From: an uncultured Bacilli bacterium
GTDB lineage: Bacteria > Bacillota_I > Bacilli_A > RF39 > UBA660
Assembly (NCBI GenBank): GCA_934162285.1
Contig: CAKPHY010000008.1
Location: forward strand, 1-51,192
DNA length: 51,192 nt
Reading direction: 5' to 3'
Below are positions 1-7,789 of this stretch, piece after piece. The translations under genes and the position numbers were made by a program. Position 1 is the stretch's first letter. Each line of letters starts with the position of its first letter. The notes under the pieces were generated by a model. That model saw only the letters and a program-made list of their open reading frames with translations, did not search any database and was not told the origin of the DNA.

Positions 1-467
1 GAAGAATATTGTTATTAATACTAGCAACATTATTTCTTATTTTTATTAGTGTCAGAAAAACATATTCTGAGTATAAAGAAGATATGAATGTAAAAATAAA
101 TTCTACAGCAGCAGATTTTATATGTGATGCTGAAATTGATAATCCTGGTACTTACATTTCAAACGAAGGCTGGGCATATTTTAAGGTAATTATTAAAAAC
201 TATGATGAAGAAGATAATATAACTAAAGTTCCAGTTCAATACAATTTAAGCATTTCAAATCAACAAACTTCAAAAGCACTTTATAGATACTTAGATGCAC
301 AAGGAAATTCAAATAGTTTTGTAGATACATTTACAACCAGAAATTATACATTTTCAACTGATGCTAAACAAAGTCAAGTTATAAATATTGAAGTAAGAAT
401 CGATTCCATGACGAGTGAAAATATAGATTTTAAAGTTGATTTAAATTGTTATCAAATATCAAAATAG
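1..467 (+). CDS. membrane-anchored exported protein, TasA/SipW-cognate style (5' end outside window)
   Basis: The reading frame is open to the window edge, so the true start is probably upstream; a TTG at 9 is possible but has no visible ribosome binding site. The protein begins with a hydrophobic segment (LLLILATLFLIFISV) followed by a short TYSEY motif. Exported proteins of this lineage that resemble TasA/camelysin show the same pattern after their signal anchor. The remaining ~130 residues are polar, contain two Cys (FICDAE and LNCYQ) that could form a disulfide, and read like a beta-rich extracellular domain (about residues 25-150). It ends 12 bases before the next gene, whose N-terminus is built the same way, so the two are probably one operon for cell-surface proteins. 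The family is inferred from architecture only; I recognise no catalytic motif. Confidence 0.6.
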   Translation, partial: RILLLILATLFLIFISVRKTYSEYKEDMNVKINSTAADFICDAEIDNPGTYISNEGWAYFKVIIKNYDEEDNITKVPVQYNLSISNQQTSKALYRYLDAQGNSNSFVDTFTTRNYTFSTDAKQSQVINIEVRIDSMTSENIDFKVDLNCYQISK

Positions 468-479
468 GAGGAATTAAAA

Positions 480-2636
480 TTGAAAGATAAAAGTTATATT
501 ATATTAGGTATAATTATATTTACTTTATTCTCATTAAACATAGCAAATACATATGGAAGATATACTAAAACAGTTACCAAAACTGGTACGATCGCAACAG
601 CAGATGTTGGTTATTGTAAAAGTAAAAATATTACATCTTTTAAAGAATGTTTAATAAGAAATGATAGTCAACAAGAATTAAATGATGCCTTGAACACAAT
701 ATCATTAAGATCAAATTCTGTTAATTTTGCTAACGTTGAACCGATTGGAGTTTATATTCCTACGACAACTTATACTAATATTACAGATAAAACTAATCCT
801 ACATCTATTATTATAGCTACTAATATGAATAGATTTACTTATGTAATAGAAAATAAATTGATAACTGAATTTGATGTAGATGATACTGATATAACTAAAA
901 TAAATTTTAATACATCGACAGGATATTATACCTATACTGATTCCCAAGTAGGTAATATAAAAGACATAGTAACAACGGCAGCAGATATGGAAAATGGAAT
1001 ATATAAATATACATGCTTAAATGACATATCAAATGGTAATTGTACATCACTATACTTGTTTACAGAAGAACCTTACTTATTGTATAATTATTACAGATTT
1101 AAGCGAGGATATAAATATACTTATCAAGTTGTAGGGACATCGAGTTCTAATCCGGGAATATATAAAGGTGAAGATGATTATACAACATATGAAGATAATG
1201 TGGCAAAAGATAATTTTACTTATTACTATCGAGGTGACGTACAAAACAATTGGGTTTCATTTGGTAACTTTTTATGGAGAATTATTAGAATAAATGGTGA
1301 TGGTAGTATTAGAATGATTTATTCTGGATTAAGAAGTGCAACTAATCATACAGGGTCTAATGCCCAAATAGGAAAAACAACGTTTGGAGATACATCATCA
1401 AAAACAGCTACTACAGCAGATGTAACAGGGTTAACGAATGATATCATAACTACCACATATACAAATAGTATGTATGGAAATACATATGTAGGATATATGT
1501 ATAATCCTGAAAAAGAAATAGCTACATATCCTAATATAAGTGTTGGTTCAAGTAATACAGATGCTGGTGGATGGAAATTAAATTATTTTCCTACATTTTC
1601 AAATATCAGTAATGCGATAAATTATTATTTTTTTAAAAATTTTGATCCAAGTACAGATTGTTTTACTGGTAGTGATGATGATAGTGGAGCATGTACATTG
1701 AAGTGTAAAGCTCTTGGAAATGATGGAGATAGTGGTATTGATTGTGTTCAAAGCAATTGGAATACTTTAGCAACGACATTTGGCAACTACAGTACTAGTG
1801 ATCCGGGAGTTTATTTGGACCAATACGTCTATAAAAGTGATTATAAATATACATGTTGGAGTTATGGAACTCCTGTTTTACATAATAATAGTGATGGTAC
1901 CACTAGTGTATATGTTACATGTCCAATTGTTTCTGAAATTGTTGGTACAGTAAAAGATCAACCAACTTATGCCAAAGTAAAATATCATGGTTTATTTTCG
2001 AAAGACGCAACAACAGCGAATACAAATGTAAAAGATAGTAATATAAAAACTCAAATTGATACATGGTATGCAAGTAATATTTTAAATAAAACTGATGCTA
2101 ATAATAACTTACTTGAGAGTTATTTATCAGATGAAATATTTTGTAATGATAGGACATCGAATAGTAATACTTTTCCGTTGACATCTAGAAATAATTCATA
2201 CTTATATGGCTTTTCTACAAGAAATATATTCAATAAAAATCCTAGTTTTAAATGTCCTAATGTAAGTAATGACGGTTTTACTTTAAAAACAAGTGGATCA
2301 GCAAGTACAGTAAAAGCAAGTGACGATGGCAATAATATGTTAACTTATCCAATAGGATTAATTACAATAGATGAAGCTGCTTATGCTGGTGGAAAGAATA
2401 GTTTAATAAATCAAAAGTATTATTTATATATAGGAGCAGCATATTGGACAATATCTCCGCGTGATTTCAATAGCTATAATGCAAATGCACGAGTATGGAT
2501 CACCGATAACAATGGTAACTTGACTGCTTACAATGGTAATCATGGCATTAGACCTGTCATTAATTTAAAACCAGATGTTTTATATGCAAGTGGTACAGGA
2601 ACGGAAAATGATCCATATATTATTACAATAAAATAA
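480..2636 (+). CDS. large surface protein with N-terminal signal anchor and WRIIRINGDG-type domain
   Basis: This 718-residue protein starts at a TTG preceded by AGGAGG at ideal spacing. Residues ~6-24 form a hydrophobic signal/anchor, directly followed by NTYGRYTKT, the same post-signal pattern as its upstream neighbour and reminiscent of SipW-processed TasA-like proteins. Around residues 245-285 lies the segment YYYRGDVQNNWVSFG..LWRIIRINGDGSIRMI, and the C-terminus has GIRPVINLKPDV..GTGTENDPYII. I recall this pair of motifs from many large surface proteins of uncultured gut Firmicutes (DUF6273-like). The middle is rich in Ser, Thr, Asn and Tyr, with paired Cys residues consistent with an extracellular location. 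No enzyme motif is visible. A terminator follows at 2677. The likely role is envelope or adhesion; the substrate is unknown. Confidence 0.7.
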   Translation: MKDKSYIILGIIIFTLFSLNIANTYGRYTKTVTKTGTIATADVGYCKSKNITSFKECLIRNDSQQELNDALNTISLRSNSVNFANVEPIGVYIPTTTYTNITDKTNPTSIIIATNMNRFTYVIENKLITEFDVDDTDITKINFNTSTGYYTYTDSQVGNIKDIVTTAADMENGIYKYTCLNDISNGNCTSLYLFTEEPYLLYNYYRFKRGYKYTYQVVGTSSSNPGIYKGEDDYTTYEDNVAKDNFTYYYRGDVQNNWVSFGNFLWRIIRINGDGSIRMIYSGLRSATNHTGSNAQIGKTTFGDTSSKTATTADVTGLTNDIITTTYTNSMYGNTYVGYMYNPEKEIATYPNISVGSSNTDAGGWKLNYFPTFSNISNAINYYFFKNFDPSTDCFTGSDDDSGACTLKCKALGNDGDSGIDCVQSNWNTLATTFGNYSTSDPGVYLDQYVYKSDYKYTCWSYGTPVLHNNSDGTTSVYVTCPIVSEIVGTVKDQPTYAKVKYHGLFSKDATTANTNVKDSNIKTQIDTWYASNILNKTDANNNLLESYLSDEIFCNDRTSNSNTFPLTSRNNSYLYGFSTRNIFNKNPSFKCPNVSNDGFTLKTSGSASTVKASDDGNNMLTYPIGLITIDEAAYAGGKNSLINQKYYLYIGAAYWTISPRDFNSYNANARVWITDNNGNLTAYNGNHGIRPVINLKPDVLYASGTGTENDPYIITIK

Positions 2637-2676
2637 TTGAATATTATTTTGAATATACTTCTTTGTTAATGGTTTG

Positions 2677-2705
2677 AAATCAATCAGCAATGGTTGATTT
2701 TTTCA
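2677..2705 (+). terminator. Rho-independent terminator after the surface-protein pair
   Basis: AAATCAATC and GGTTGATTT form a 9-bp stem (one G-U) with a 6-nt loop, followed by a run of T. It closes the first operon. Confidence 0.75.
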
Positions 2706-2769
2706 TTTTATAAATAAAATTGATGTTGAAATCTAATGGAATATGAAATATCACTAGTTTATGTAAAAA

Positions 2770-2778
2770 TGTTATAAT
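2770..2778 (+). promoter_or_regulatory. extended -10 promoter of the Nudix gene
   Basis: TGT-TATAAT is an extended -10 hexamer. It lies 18 bases before the start codon, with a GAGGTG ribosome binding site between them. No convincing -35 box is present. Confidence 0.5.
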
Positions 2779-2796
2779 ATAAAAGAGGTGATAAAA

Positions 2797-3288
2797 ATGC
2801 GAGAAGAAAGAGATTTGTATAACAATCAGCTTGAATTAACTGGTAAGACATATTTTAAGGGAGATGAAATTCCAAATGGTTATTTTCCTATGGTTGTTAT
2901 GATAGCTATTCAAAATACAGATGGTAAGTTTTTAATGCAAAAACGTGTTGAATCTAAAGGCGGAGATTGGGGAGTAACTGGTGGACATCCAAAACATGGC
3001 GAAACTCCTAAACAAGGTATTATCACAGAGGTAAAGGAAGAATTAGGTATCGATATTAGTAATCAACAAATAATTGAATTTGAAAGAGGTTGTGACGGGA
3101 AAGATTGCTATATAATGTACTATACAAAAATGAACTTAGATATTAAAAAATTGACAATTCAATTTGATGAATTGTCAGAAGTAAAATGGTTTAGTATGGA
3201 AAAATTACAACAAATGGTCGATAGCGGAGAATTGAATAAAGATCAGATAGAATTTTTTACTAAATGTGTCAAATTTTTGGAAAGATAA
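2797..3288 (+). CDS. Nudix hydrolase
   Basis: The start is set at ATG 2797 and not the upstream in-frame GTG at 2788, because that GTG lies inside the ribosome binding site (AGAGGTG). The 163-residue protein carries a Nudix box at about residues 63-85: G-x5-E-x7-T-E-V-x-E-E-L-G-I. The Mg-binding glutamates are present, but the usual Arg of the REuxEE core is Thr. The N-terminus (LTGKTYFKGDEIPNGYFPMVV) resembles the IPP-isomerase-like/NTP-hydrolysing Nudix branch, so a nucleoside-diphosphate-linked substrate is likely but cannot be named. It is a single-gene unit with its own promoter and terminator. A frameshifted partial copy lies at about 8111-8423, and this copy is the intact one. Confidence 0.88.
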   Translation: MREERDLYNNQLELTGKTYFKGDEIPNGYFPMVVMIAIQNTDGKFLMQKRVESKGGDWGVTGGHPKHGETPKQGIITEVKEELGIDISNQQIIEFERGCDGKDCYIMYYTKMNLDIKKLTIQFDELSEVKWFSMEKLQQMVDSGELNKDQIEFFTKCVKFLER

Positions 3289-3305
3289 AAAGTAATGTAC
3301 TTTTT
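3286..3305 (+). terminator. terminator after Nudix gene
   Basis: AAAAGTA-ATG-TACTTTTT forms a short A/U-rich hairpin running into a T tract and overlapping the stop codon. The duplicate at 8421-8445 carries a mutated version. Confidence 0.5.
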
Positions 3306-3395
3306 GATGCATGGGGTTTAAATAAATCTTTTTTAGTGTCTAATTTTTATTGACAAGTTCACTTAGAAAGATAAATTCATTGTCATCTTTATTTC

Positions 3396-3815
3396 TTAAT
3401 ATAAAACATCATTTCTAGTATAAGGAGAAGATGTTTCACTACCAACTTCACCATTATTATTTGTGTAATATTTATTGCATTTATTACAATGTAATGTTTT
3501 ACCATCCGGCATCAAAAAAGTTAATTTTTGACTACAATTTGGACAAACAAGAGTATTATTATAATTTTCTACATATTTATTATATAAATCTTCTGGATTA
3601 TTTGAATTAATCATTTCTTTCGTAAATTCATTAAATAAATCATTTTTATAACTTACTTTTCGTAAAAACTTGATTTTTTCATCAATACTCTTATTTAAAC
3701 TATCAAAATATTTTTTTAGTGAAGTTTCCCAAAAAGGATCATTTCCAGATAATTTTTTAATTAAATCACCTAAAGGTTGTTCACTATTAACTGGTTTAGT
3801 TGGAATAAGCATCAT
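3396..3815 (-). CDS. zinc-ribbon protein of unknown function
   Basis: This 139-residue protein has a helical N-terminal half (about residues 10-85, charged, few prolines). Its C-terminal zinc ribbon is CPNC at about residues 91-94 and CNKC at about 114-117, and a Ser/Thr-rich tail follows. The start overlaps the last 20 bases of a tiny upstream gene, which also encodes a zinc-binding module, in a different frame. The two are therefore either translationally coupled partners or halves of one frameshifted gene. No signal peptide or membrane segment is seen. A DNA- or protein-binding role is typical of such ribbons but unproven. Confidence 0.65.
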   Translation of the reverse strand: MMLIPTKPVNSEQPLGDLIKKLSGNDPFWETSLKKYFDSLNKSIDEKIKFLRKVSYKNDLFNEFTKEMINSNNPEDLYNKYVENYNNTLVCPNCSQKLTFLMPDGKTLHCNKCNKYYTNNNGEVGSETSSPYTRNDVLY

Positions 3816-3942
3816 AGGATTTTTTAAACCTCATTTCATTGTTGCAATTTGGACATCTAACTGCTTTAAATTCTTCGCCTTCATTCCATGTGATTTTTAA
3901 TTCATTGCCACATATACATTTTTCAATAATTTCATTAGCCAT
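3796..3942 (-). CDS. tiny zinc-ribbon protein (48 aa)
   Basis: The gene reads leftward from ATG at 3942, with GGAG nine bases upstream, to TAA at 3796-3798. The product starts MANEIIEKCICGNELKITW and carries Cys pairs CxC (residues 9-11) and CPNC (about 30-33), a complete four-Cys zinc-ribbon set. It overlaps the start of the following zinc-ribbon gene by 20 bases. It shares no frame with that gene, so a single-base indel could have split one longer protein, but the good ribosome binding site and full Cys set favour a real small gene. Confidence 0.6.
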   Translation of the reverse strand: MANEIIEKCICGNELKITWNEGEEFKAVRCPNCNNEMRFKKSYDAYSN

Positions 3943-4095
3943 ATCTTATTACTCCATTATAATTATCCATGATTTTTGCTCATTTACATAAAATACTTTA
4001 AATTTTTATAAAAAATGATTTGAAATTAATAAAAATAAGATAATATGTGATAAAATATTAGTGAAGATAATGAAAAATATGTTGGAGGTAAGATA

Positions 4096-5217
4096 ATGAG
4101 TGCATTAACAGAAAATAAAGAATTATATAATTATTTACAACAAAATTATTCTACTACCAATTATAGATTTGAGCAATTATTTGGTCATAGTTTTCCATAT
4201 AAGAAATTAGATTTAGGTAGCATAAAAGAATTAAAACTAAAAGGCATTCATAGTTTATTTGGTATAGAAGAATTGAAAGGTCTTGAAAAAATTGAGATAA
4301 GTGATGTTTCTGATTTATCACCACTAGAAAAGTGTTCAAATTTAACGGGTGTAAAATGTCATTTACTAGATCAACCTATTGATGTTGAATTATTAAAAAG
4401 GATTTCTTCATTAGAGGGTATGCAAAATGCCGAATTCTATGGTAGAGGAGTTAAATCTATTACTAGTGAACAAGCTATGCAATTTGGTAAAACCTCAAAA
4501 ATTTCATATGATGAATTAGCACAATTAACACCTGAGCAATTTTCAAAAGTTCAATCTAGATTGGCTGAAGTTCAATCATTAATTACTCCTGAAATGACTG
4601 AAGTTGAAAAAGTAGAAACAATTTATAGAAATTTATTACCACAAGATTTTGAATATGATTATAGTAATTATTCTACTGGTTCAAATGGTTATTTTATTAA
4701 TAATACTATGTATGGCCCATTAGTAGAAAATAAAGGAGTTTGTTCTGGAATTGCTTCTGCTTTAGAACATGCACTAAAAAATGCTGGATTAGATGCAGTT
4801 TCATGTGGTGGATGGGCAAATACACAACCAACTGCTGGAGATAGCCATCAATGGAATCAAGTTAAAGTTGATGGTGAATGGTATAATCTTGATTTGACTA
4901 ACGATTATGACAAAAAGTCTTGGAGATTTTTTATGAAAAGTGATAAAGATTACAATTGGGCAGAATGTCATTATGTTGATAAAGAAGATAAATATGAGCC
5001 AATACACGTTTGTACTTCAACTAAATATGATGAAGTTTATAGAGAAGATCCAAGAGAAAGAGAAATAAGAGAATTAAAAAAACAACAAGAAGCATTGATA
5101 CAACAGAAAATTAATACTCCATTATCTGAAATAGATGATCCTGATTATGTTGAATATAAAAATAAAGTTAATGGAATATTGGAACAATCTTCAGAAGAAG
5201 AATACATAAAAAGTTAA
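4096..5217 (+). CDS. transglutaminase-like cysteine protein with LRR-like N-terminus
   Basis: The ATG start has GGAGG at good spacing. Residues ~35-120 contain leucine-spaced segments (LDLGSIKELKLKG, LEKIEISDVSDLSPL) that look like short leucine-rich repeats. Residues ~165-290 match a transglutaminase core: Cys216 in NKGVCSG, His251 in SHQWNQV and Asp266 in YNLDLTND form the expected C-H-D triad. Such domains in bacteria act as peptidases or crosslinking enzymes. The C-terminal part (from ~330) is a charged helix. The TAA at 5215 is followed in the same frame, with no new ribosome binding site, by a Q/N-rich stretch and a membrane segment ending at 5739. The original protein was therefore probably longer and C-terminally membrane-anchored, and the gene as it stands encodes a truncated soluble version. 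Confidence 0.75.
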   Translation: MSALTENKELYNYLQQNYSTTNYRFEQLFGHSFPYKKLDLGSIKELKLKGIHSLFGIEELKGLEKIEISDVSDLSPLEKCSNLTGVKCHLLDQPIDVELLKRISSLEGMQNAEFYGRGVKSITSEQAMQFGKTSKISYDELAQLTPEQFSKVQSRLAEVQSLITPEMTEVEKVETIYRNLLPQDFEYDYSNYSTGSNGYFINNTMYGPLVENKGVCSGIASALEHALKNAGLDAVSCGGWANTQPTAGDSHQWNQVKVDGEWYNLDLTNDYDKKSWRFFMKSDKDYNWAECHYVDKEDKYEPIHVCTSTKYDEVYREDPREREIRELKKQQEALIQQKINTPLSEIDDPDYVEYKNKVNGILEQSSEEEYIKS

Positions 5218-5223
5218 TTTACT

Positions 5224-5739
5224 ATGTATAAAAATCAAGAAGGTCAAGATAGATGCTATCATTCATTACAATCTGCAAGGCAAGATCAACCTGTGCAAAC
5301 TTTAATGAGTAATGATTTTGAATATTCTGAAAAATTTAGGAAAGGAATGTTAGAACCATCTGTTAAAGATTTTTCGCAAAGAGGACCAATAAGTTCTGCT
5401 ACTGTAAGTAGTAGTGTTCCTGAAAATAATAATACAAATAGTACATTGCAACAACCAACCAGTAATGTTAATTTAATGTCTGAAAATAATAATATGATGC
5501 AGATAAATAATATTGATACAACTTATGCGCAACAAATCCAACAACAAGCCCCACAAATTTCACCAGATGTTTATATGCAACAACAAGCACAAGTTGCTAC
5601 TTAACAAATGACACATGCAGGACCACAATTAACATTAACTATGGGCGGAATGGGATTTGTTAATACTTTATTAATAGCTGTTTTAAGTGGATTAGTAATA
5701 GGTATTTTAATAATACTGCGATTATATTTATTCAAATAA
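5224..5739 (+). pseudogene. in-frame 3' continuation of the transglutaminase-like gene: Q/N-rich stalk and membrane anchor
   Basis: This stretch is in the same frame as the transglutaminase-like gene and is separated from it by one TAA (5215-5217). A second in-frame TAA interrupts it at 5602-5604. Neither downstream segment has a ribosome binding site. Without the stops the product would continue with a charged segment, a low-complexity Q/N/S-rich linker (about 5400-5610) and a C-terminal hydrophobic helix (FVNTLLIAVLSGLVIGILII) ending RLYLFK. Both stops could arise from CAA by one C-to-T change and lie in Gln-rich surroundings (QVAT-stop-QMTH). Independent translation from ATG 5224 as a 126-residue protein cannot be excluded. 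Confidence 0.6.
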
Positions 5740-5750
5740 TTGTAATTTAT

Positions 5751-5781
5751 TTGATGATTATTATAAAAATCATGCTATAAT
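5751..5781 (+). promoter_or_regulatory. promoter of the 5.8-kb RNA leader
   Basis: TTGATG at 5751-5756 and TATAAT at 5776-5781, preceded by TGC (extended -10), are separated by 19 bases. Transcription would start near 5788. Confidence 0.5.
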
Positions 5782-5787
5782 GATTAT

Positions 5788-5932
5788 AGAACTGATATTT
5801 ATTAGTTGTTCTTTTAGATATAAGTGTCAAAGTAGGCTCTTGTATCGCACCATTGGGAAATCTGTCCATACTTTTATAGTCTTGGATTTAATATAGAAAA
5901 TATCAATTTCTAAAAGAAGTTGGTATTTTTTT
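5788..5932 (+). ncRNA. candidate structured leader / riboswitch-like attenuator
   Basis: A ~145-nt transcript is bounded by a promoter (5751-5781) and a strong intrinsic terminator (5899-5932), and lies upstream of a small ORF with a good ribosome binding site. The 10-mer TTCTTTTAGA at 5809-5818 is exactly complementary to TCTAAAAGAA at 5909-5918. The latter comprises the end of the 5' arm, the loop and the start of the 3' arm of the terminator hairpin, so the two pairings exclude each other. Between them lies ~90 nt of less AT-rich sequence (around AGGCTCTTGTATCGCACC and GGGAAATCTGTCC) that codes for nothing. I could not match it to a known riboswitch, T-box or 6S RNA. Alternatives are a stand-alone small RNA or a plasmid-type antisense/attenuation RNA, given the relaxase remnant just downstream. 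Confidence 0.5.
5899..5932 (+). terminator. terminator in the 5.8-kb leader
   Basis: AATATCAATTTC (5899-5910) pairs with GAAGTTGGTATT (5916-5927) over 12 positions, with G-U pairs and a TAAAA loop, followed by a T run. Confidence 0.7.
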
Positions 5933-5961
5933 GTTGTTAATTAAAGAAAGGACAGGTTTAA

Positions 5962-6153
5962 ATGATTAATATCATAAAGAAAGAATTAGAATTTGATGAT
6001 GAATTAAAAAAGAAAATAGAATTTATATGTGGATTTTGTAATATTACCCCAACAATAATAAATGGCAATATAAGAAAAATTGATAGAACTAATTTATCAT
6101 ATATAATTGTTCATCCAATTCGCGATATTATTAATATCTACGTGAATGAATAG
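5962..6153 (+). CDS. small hypothetical protein downstream of leader RNA (63 aa)
   Basis: ATG 5962 is preceded by AGGACAGG at good spacing. The product is 63 residues, starts MINIIKKELEFDDELKKK, has two Cys (ICGFC) and no membrane segment. I do not recognise it. It ends at a TAG, after which the same frame continues into the coiled-coil of a relaxase remnant. It may therefore be a deletion fusion between an unrelated 5' end and that gene, or a genuine small gene governed by the leader RNA. Its promoter would be the one at 5751-5781, read through the attenuator-like hairpin. Confidence 0.45.
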   Translation: MINIIKKELEFDDELKKKIEFICGFCNITPTIINGNIRKIDRTNLSYIIVHPIRDIINIYVNE

Positions 6154-6750
6154 AAAAAATTCAAACGAGAACAAGAAAAATATAAAAAGGAACTTAAAGA
6201 ATTAAGCAATAAAACTGATGAACTAAAAAATAAATCTAATGAAATTAATAACATCATTGATAGCTTAAAACCAACAATTATAAATAAAAATAACTTTACT
6301 ATTTCTAGTGAAGATATTGATAAAATTAAGAACTATATGAACAAACTAATGATACTAATTCTAGTTTAAGAGATGCAAATTCGATAGATGTTATTTTAAA
6401 AAAATATGAAAATGATATGAGAGAACATTCTAATGAAGTTAGAAACTTAAATAAAAAAATACAAAGAAGAGATGAAAGAATATCAGATTTAGAAAATAGA
6501 TTAGAGTTTGCAGAAGATACTATTGATATGTTAGAAGATAAAGTATCTAAATTACAAGAGGCATTGGATTACTTTAAAGAATTATGGAAAAAAATTTATT
6601 AAGTTCTTACAAGATAAATTCTTTTCTTCAAATAAATATGATGATTTGATTGATGAATTACACGAGAAAGAAATAATTGATGATGATCTAGAAGTTATAC
6701 AAAATGAATTTAGTAGTCATAATAGCAAAGATGATGATTTAGAGCGATAA
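6154..6750 (+). pseudogene. MobV (Pre/Mob) relaxase C-terminal remnant
   Basis: Three frames must be joined. The first runs 6154 to about 6340 (KKFKREQEKYKKELKELSN, coiled coil). The second runs from about 6340 to 6590 (NKKIQRRDERISDLENRLE, long coiled coil ending LDYFKELWKK). The third runs from about 6590, where an A7 run causes a shift, to the TAA at 6748 (FIKFLQDKFF ... YDDLIDELHEKEIIDDD). The long coiled coil followed by FLxDKFF and an acidic YDDLIDxL tail is what I know from the C-termini of plasmid recombination/mobilisation proteins (MobV family). The catalytic N-terminal relaxase domain is missing. Two frameshifts plus N-terminal loss make this a dead remnant of a mobilisable plasmid or integrated element. 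Confidence 0.65.
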
Positions 6751-6829
6751 TTTTATGGTAAAATTATATTAGATGAAAAAATTAATAGATTGGTTAGATA
6801 CGATTGACTAATTTAGAAAGGAGAACCTT

Positions 6830-7720
6830 ATGAAAAATAATATAATTCAATCAGAGATGGATGTTAAAGGTAGTAAAATTAATGTAGTTAGAGTTGATGG
6901 ATACGAATATATATCATTAACAGATTTAGCAAAAACTCAAAATGATGAAGCACCAGCAGATGTTGTTAAAAATTGGTTAAGAAATAAAGAAACAATTTCT
7001 TTTCTAGGCGTATGGGAAGAATTAAATAATGAAAATTTTAAAGTGGTCGAATTCGACCAGTTTAAAAATGAAGCAGGAAGACATGCATTTACTATGTCCC
7101 CTCAAAAATGGATTAAGGAAACAAATGCTATTGGTATTATTTCTAAATCTGGTAAATATGGTGGTGGAACTTTTGCAAGAAGTGATATTGCTTTCGAGTT
7201 TGCTAGTTGGATTAGTCCTTAATTTAAATTATATTTAATTAAAGAATTTGAAAGATTAAAAAGAAATGAAACATATCAAGAAAAAATTGAATGGCATGCA
7301 AATAGACTATTATCTAAATTAAACTATGTTGTTCATACTGATGCAATAAAAAAATATATTGTTCCTACTTTAACAGAACAACAAATTAAGTTTGTATATG
7401 CAAATGAAGCTGATGTATTAAATGTTGCATTGTTTGGTATGACTGCTAAAGAATGGCGTGAAGATAATCCAGAACTTGCTAAAAATGGAAATATGAGGGA
7501 TTATACAGATTTACTTCATTTAATAATTTTAAATAATTTAGAAAACACAAATGCAGAATTGATTAGAATGAATATAAAACAATCTGATAGACTTATTCAA
7601 TTAAATGAATCAGCAAGAAATCAAATGGAAGCTTTAAGAAATAATAAGAATGTTAAGGAATTAGAAGTATTACAACAACAAGTAAATGAAGATAATAAAT
7701 ATTTAATCGAGAGTAAATAA
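6830..7720 (+). pseudogene. KilA-N domain protein interrupted by an in-frame TAA
   Basis: ATG 6830 follows AAAGGAGA. The first 130 codons encode a KilA-N DNA-binding domain (GYEYISLTDLAK, NWLRNKETISFLGVWEELNN, GGTFARSDIAFEFASWISP). A TAA at 7220-7222 then breaks the frame exactly where family members continue with xFKLYLIKEFxRLK. That sequence is present in the same frame straight after the stop and runs on to TAA at 7718. The joined product would be ~296 residues, normal for the family. KilA-N proteins are phage and mobile-element proteins of uncertain function. The downstream part has no ribosome binding site. The gene is either dead or expressed only as a 130-residue DNA-binding fragment. 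Confidence 0.75.
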
Positions 7721-7789
7721 AATACAATAAATGAGTTTATATTTCTCCAACTAAATGTTTTAGCTAATGAAGGTATTAAAGAACCAGTT

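Noticed and set aside
711..947. Minus-strand Ile/Ser-rich frame
   Set aside because: Shadow of the large plus-strand surface protein.
5788..5932. Retron, 6S RNA or known riboswitch class
   Set aside because: No reverse transcriptase nearby, and no match to the conserved cores of purine, SAM, TPP, lysine, glycine, FMN, T-box or 6S RNAs that I know.
4096..7722. Genuine reassignment of TAA/TAG to glutamine in this organism
   Set aside because: Housekeeping genes throughout the window end in TAA or TAG at the expected family length, and frameshifts coexist in the same region, so decay is simpler. Kept as a finding because of the clustering.
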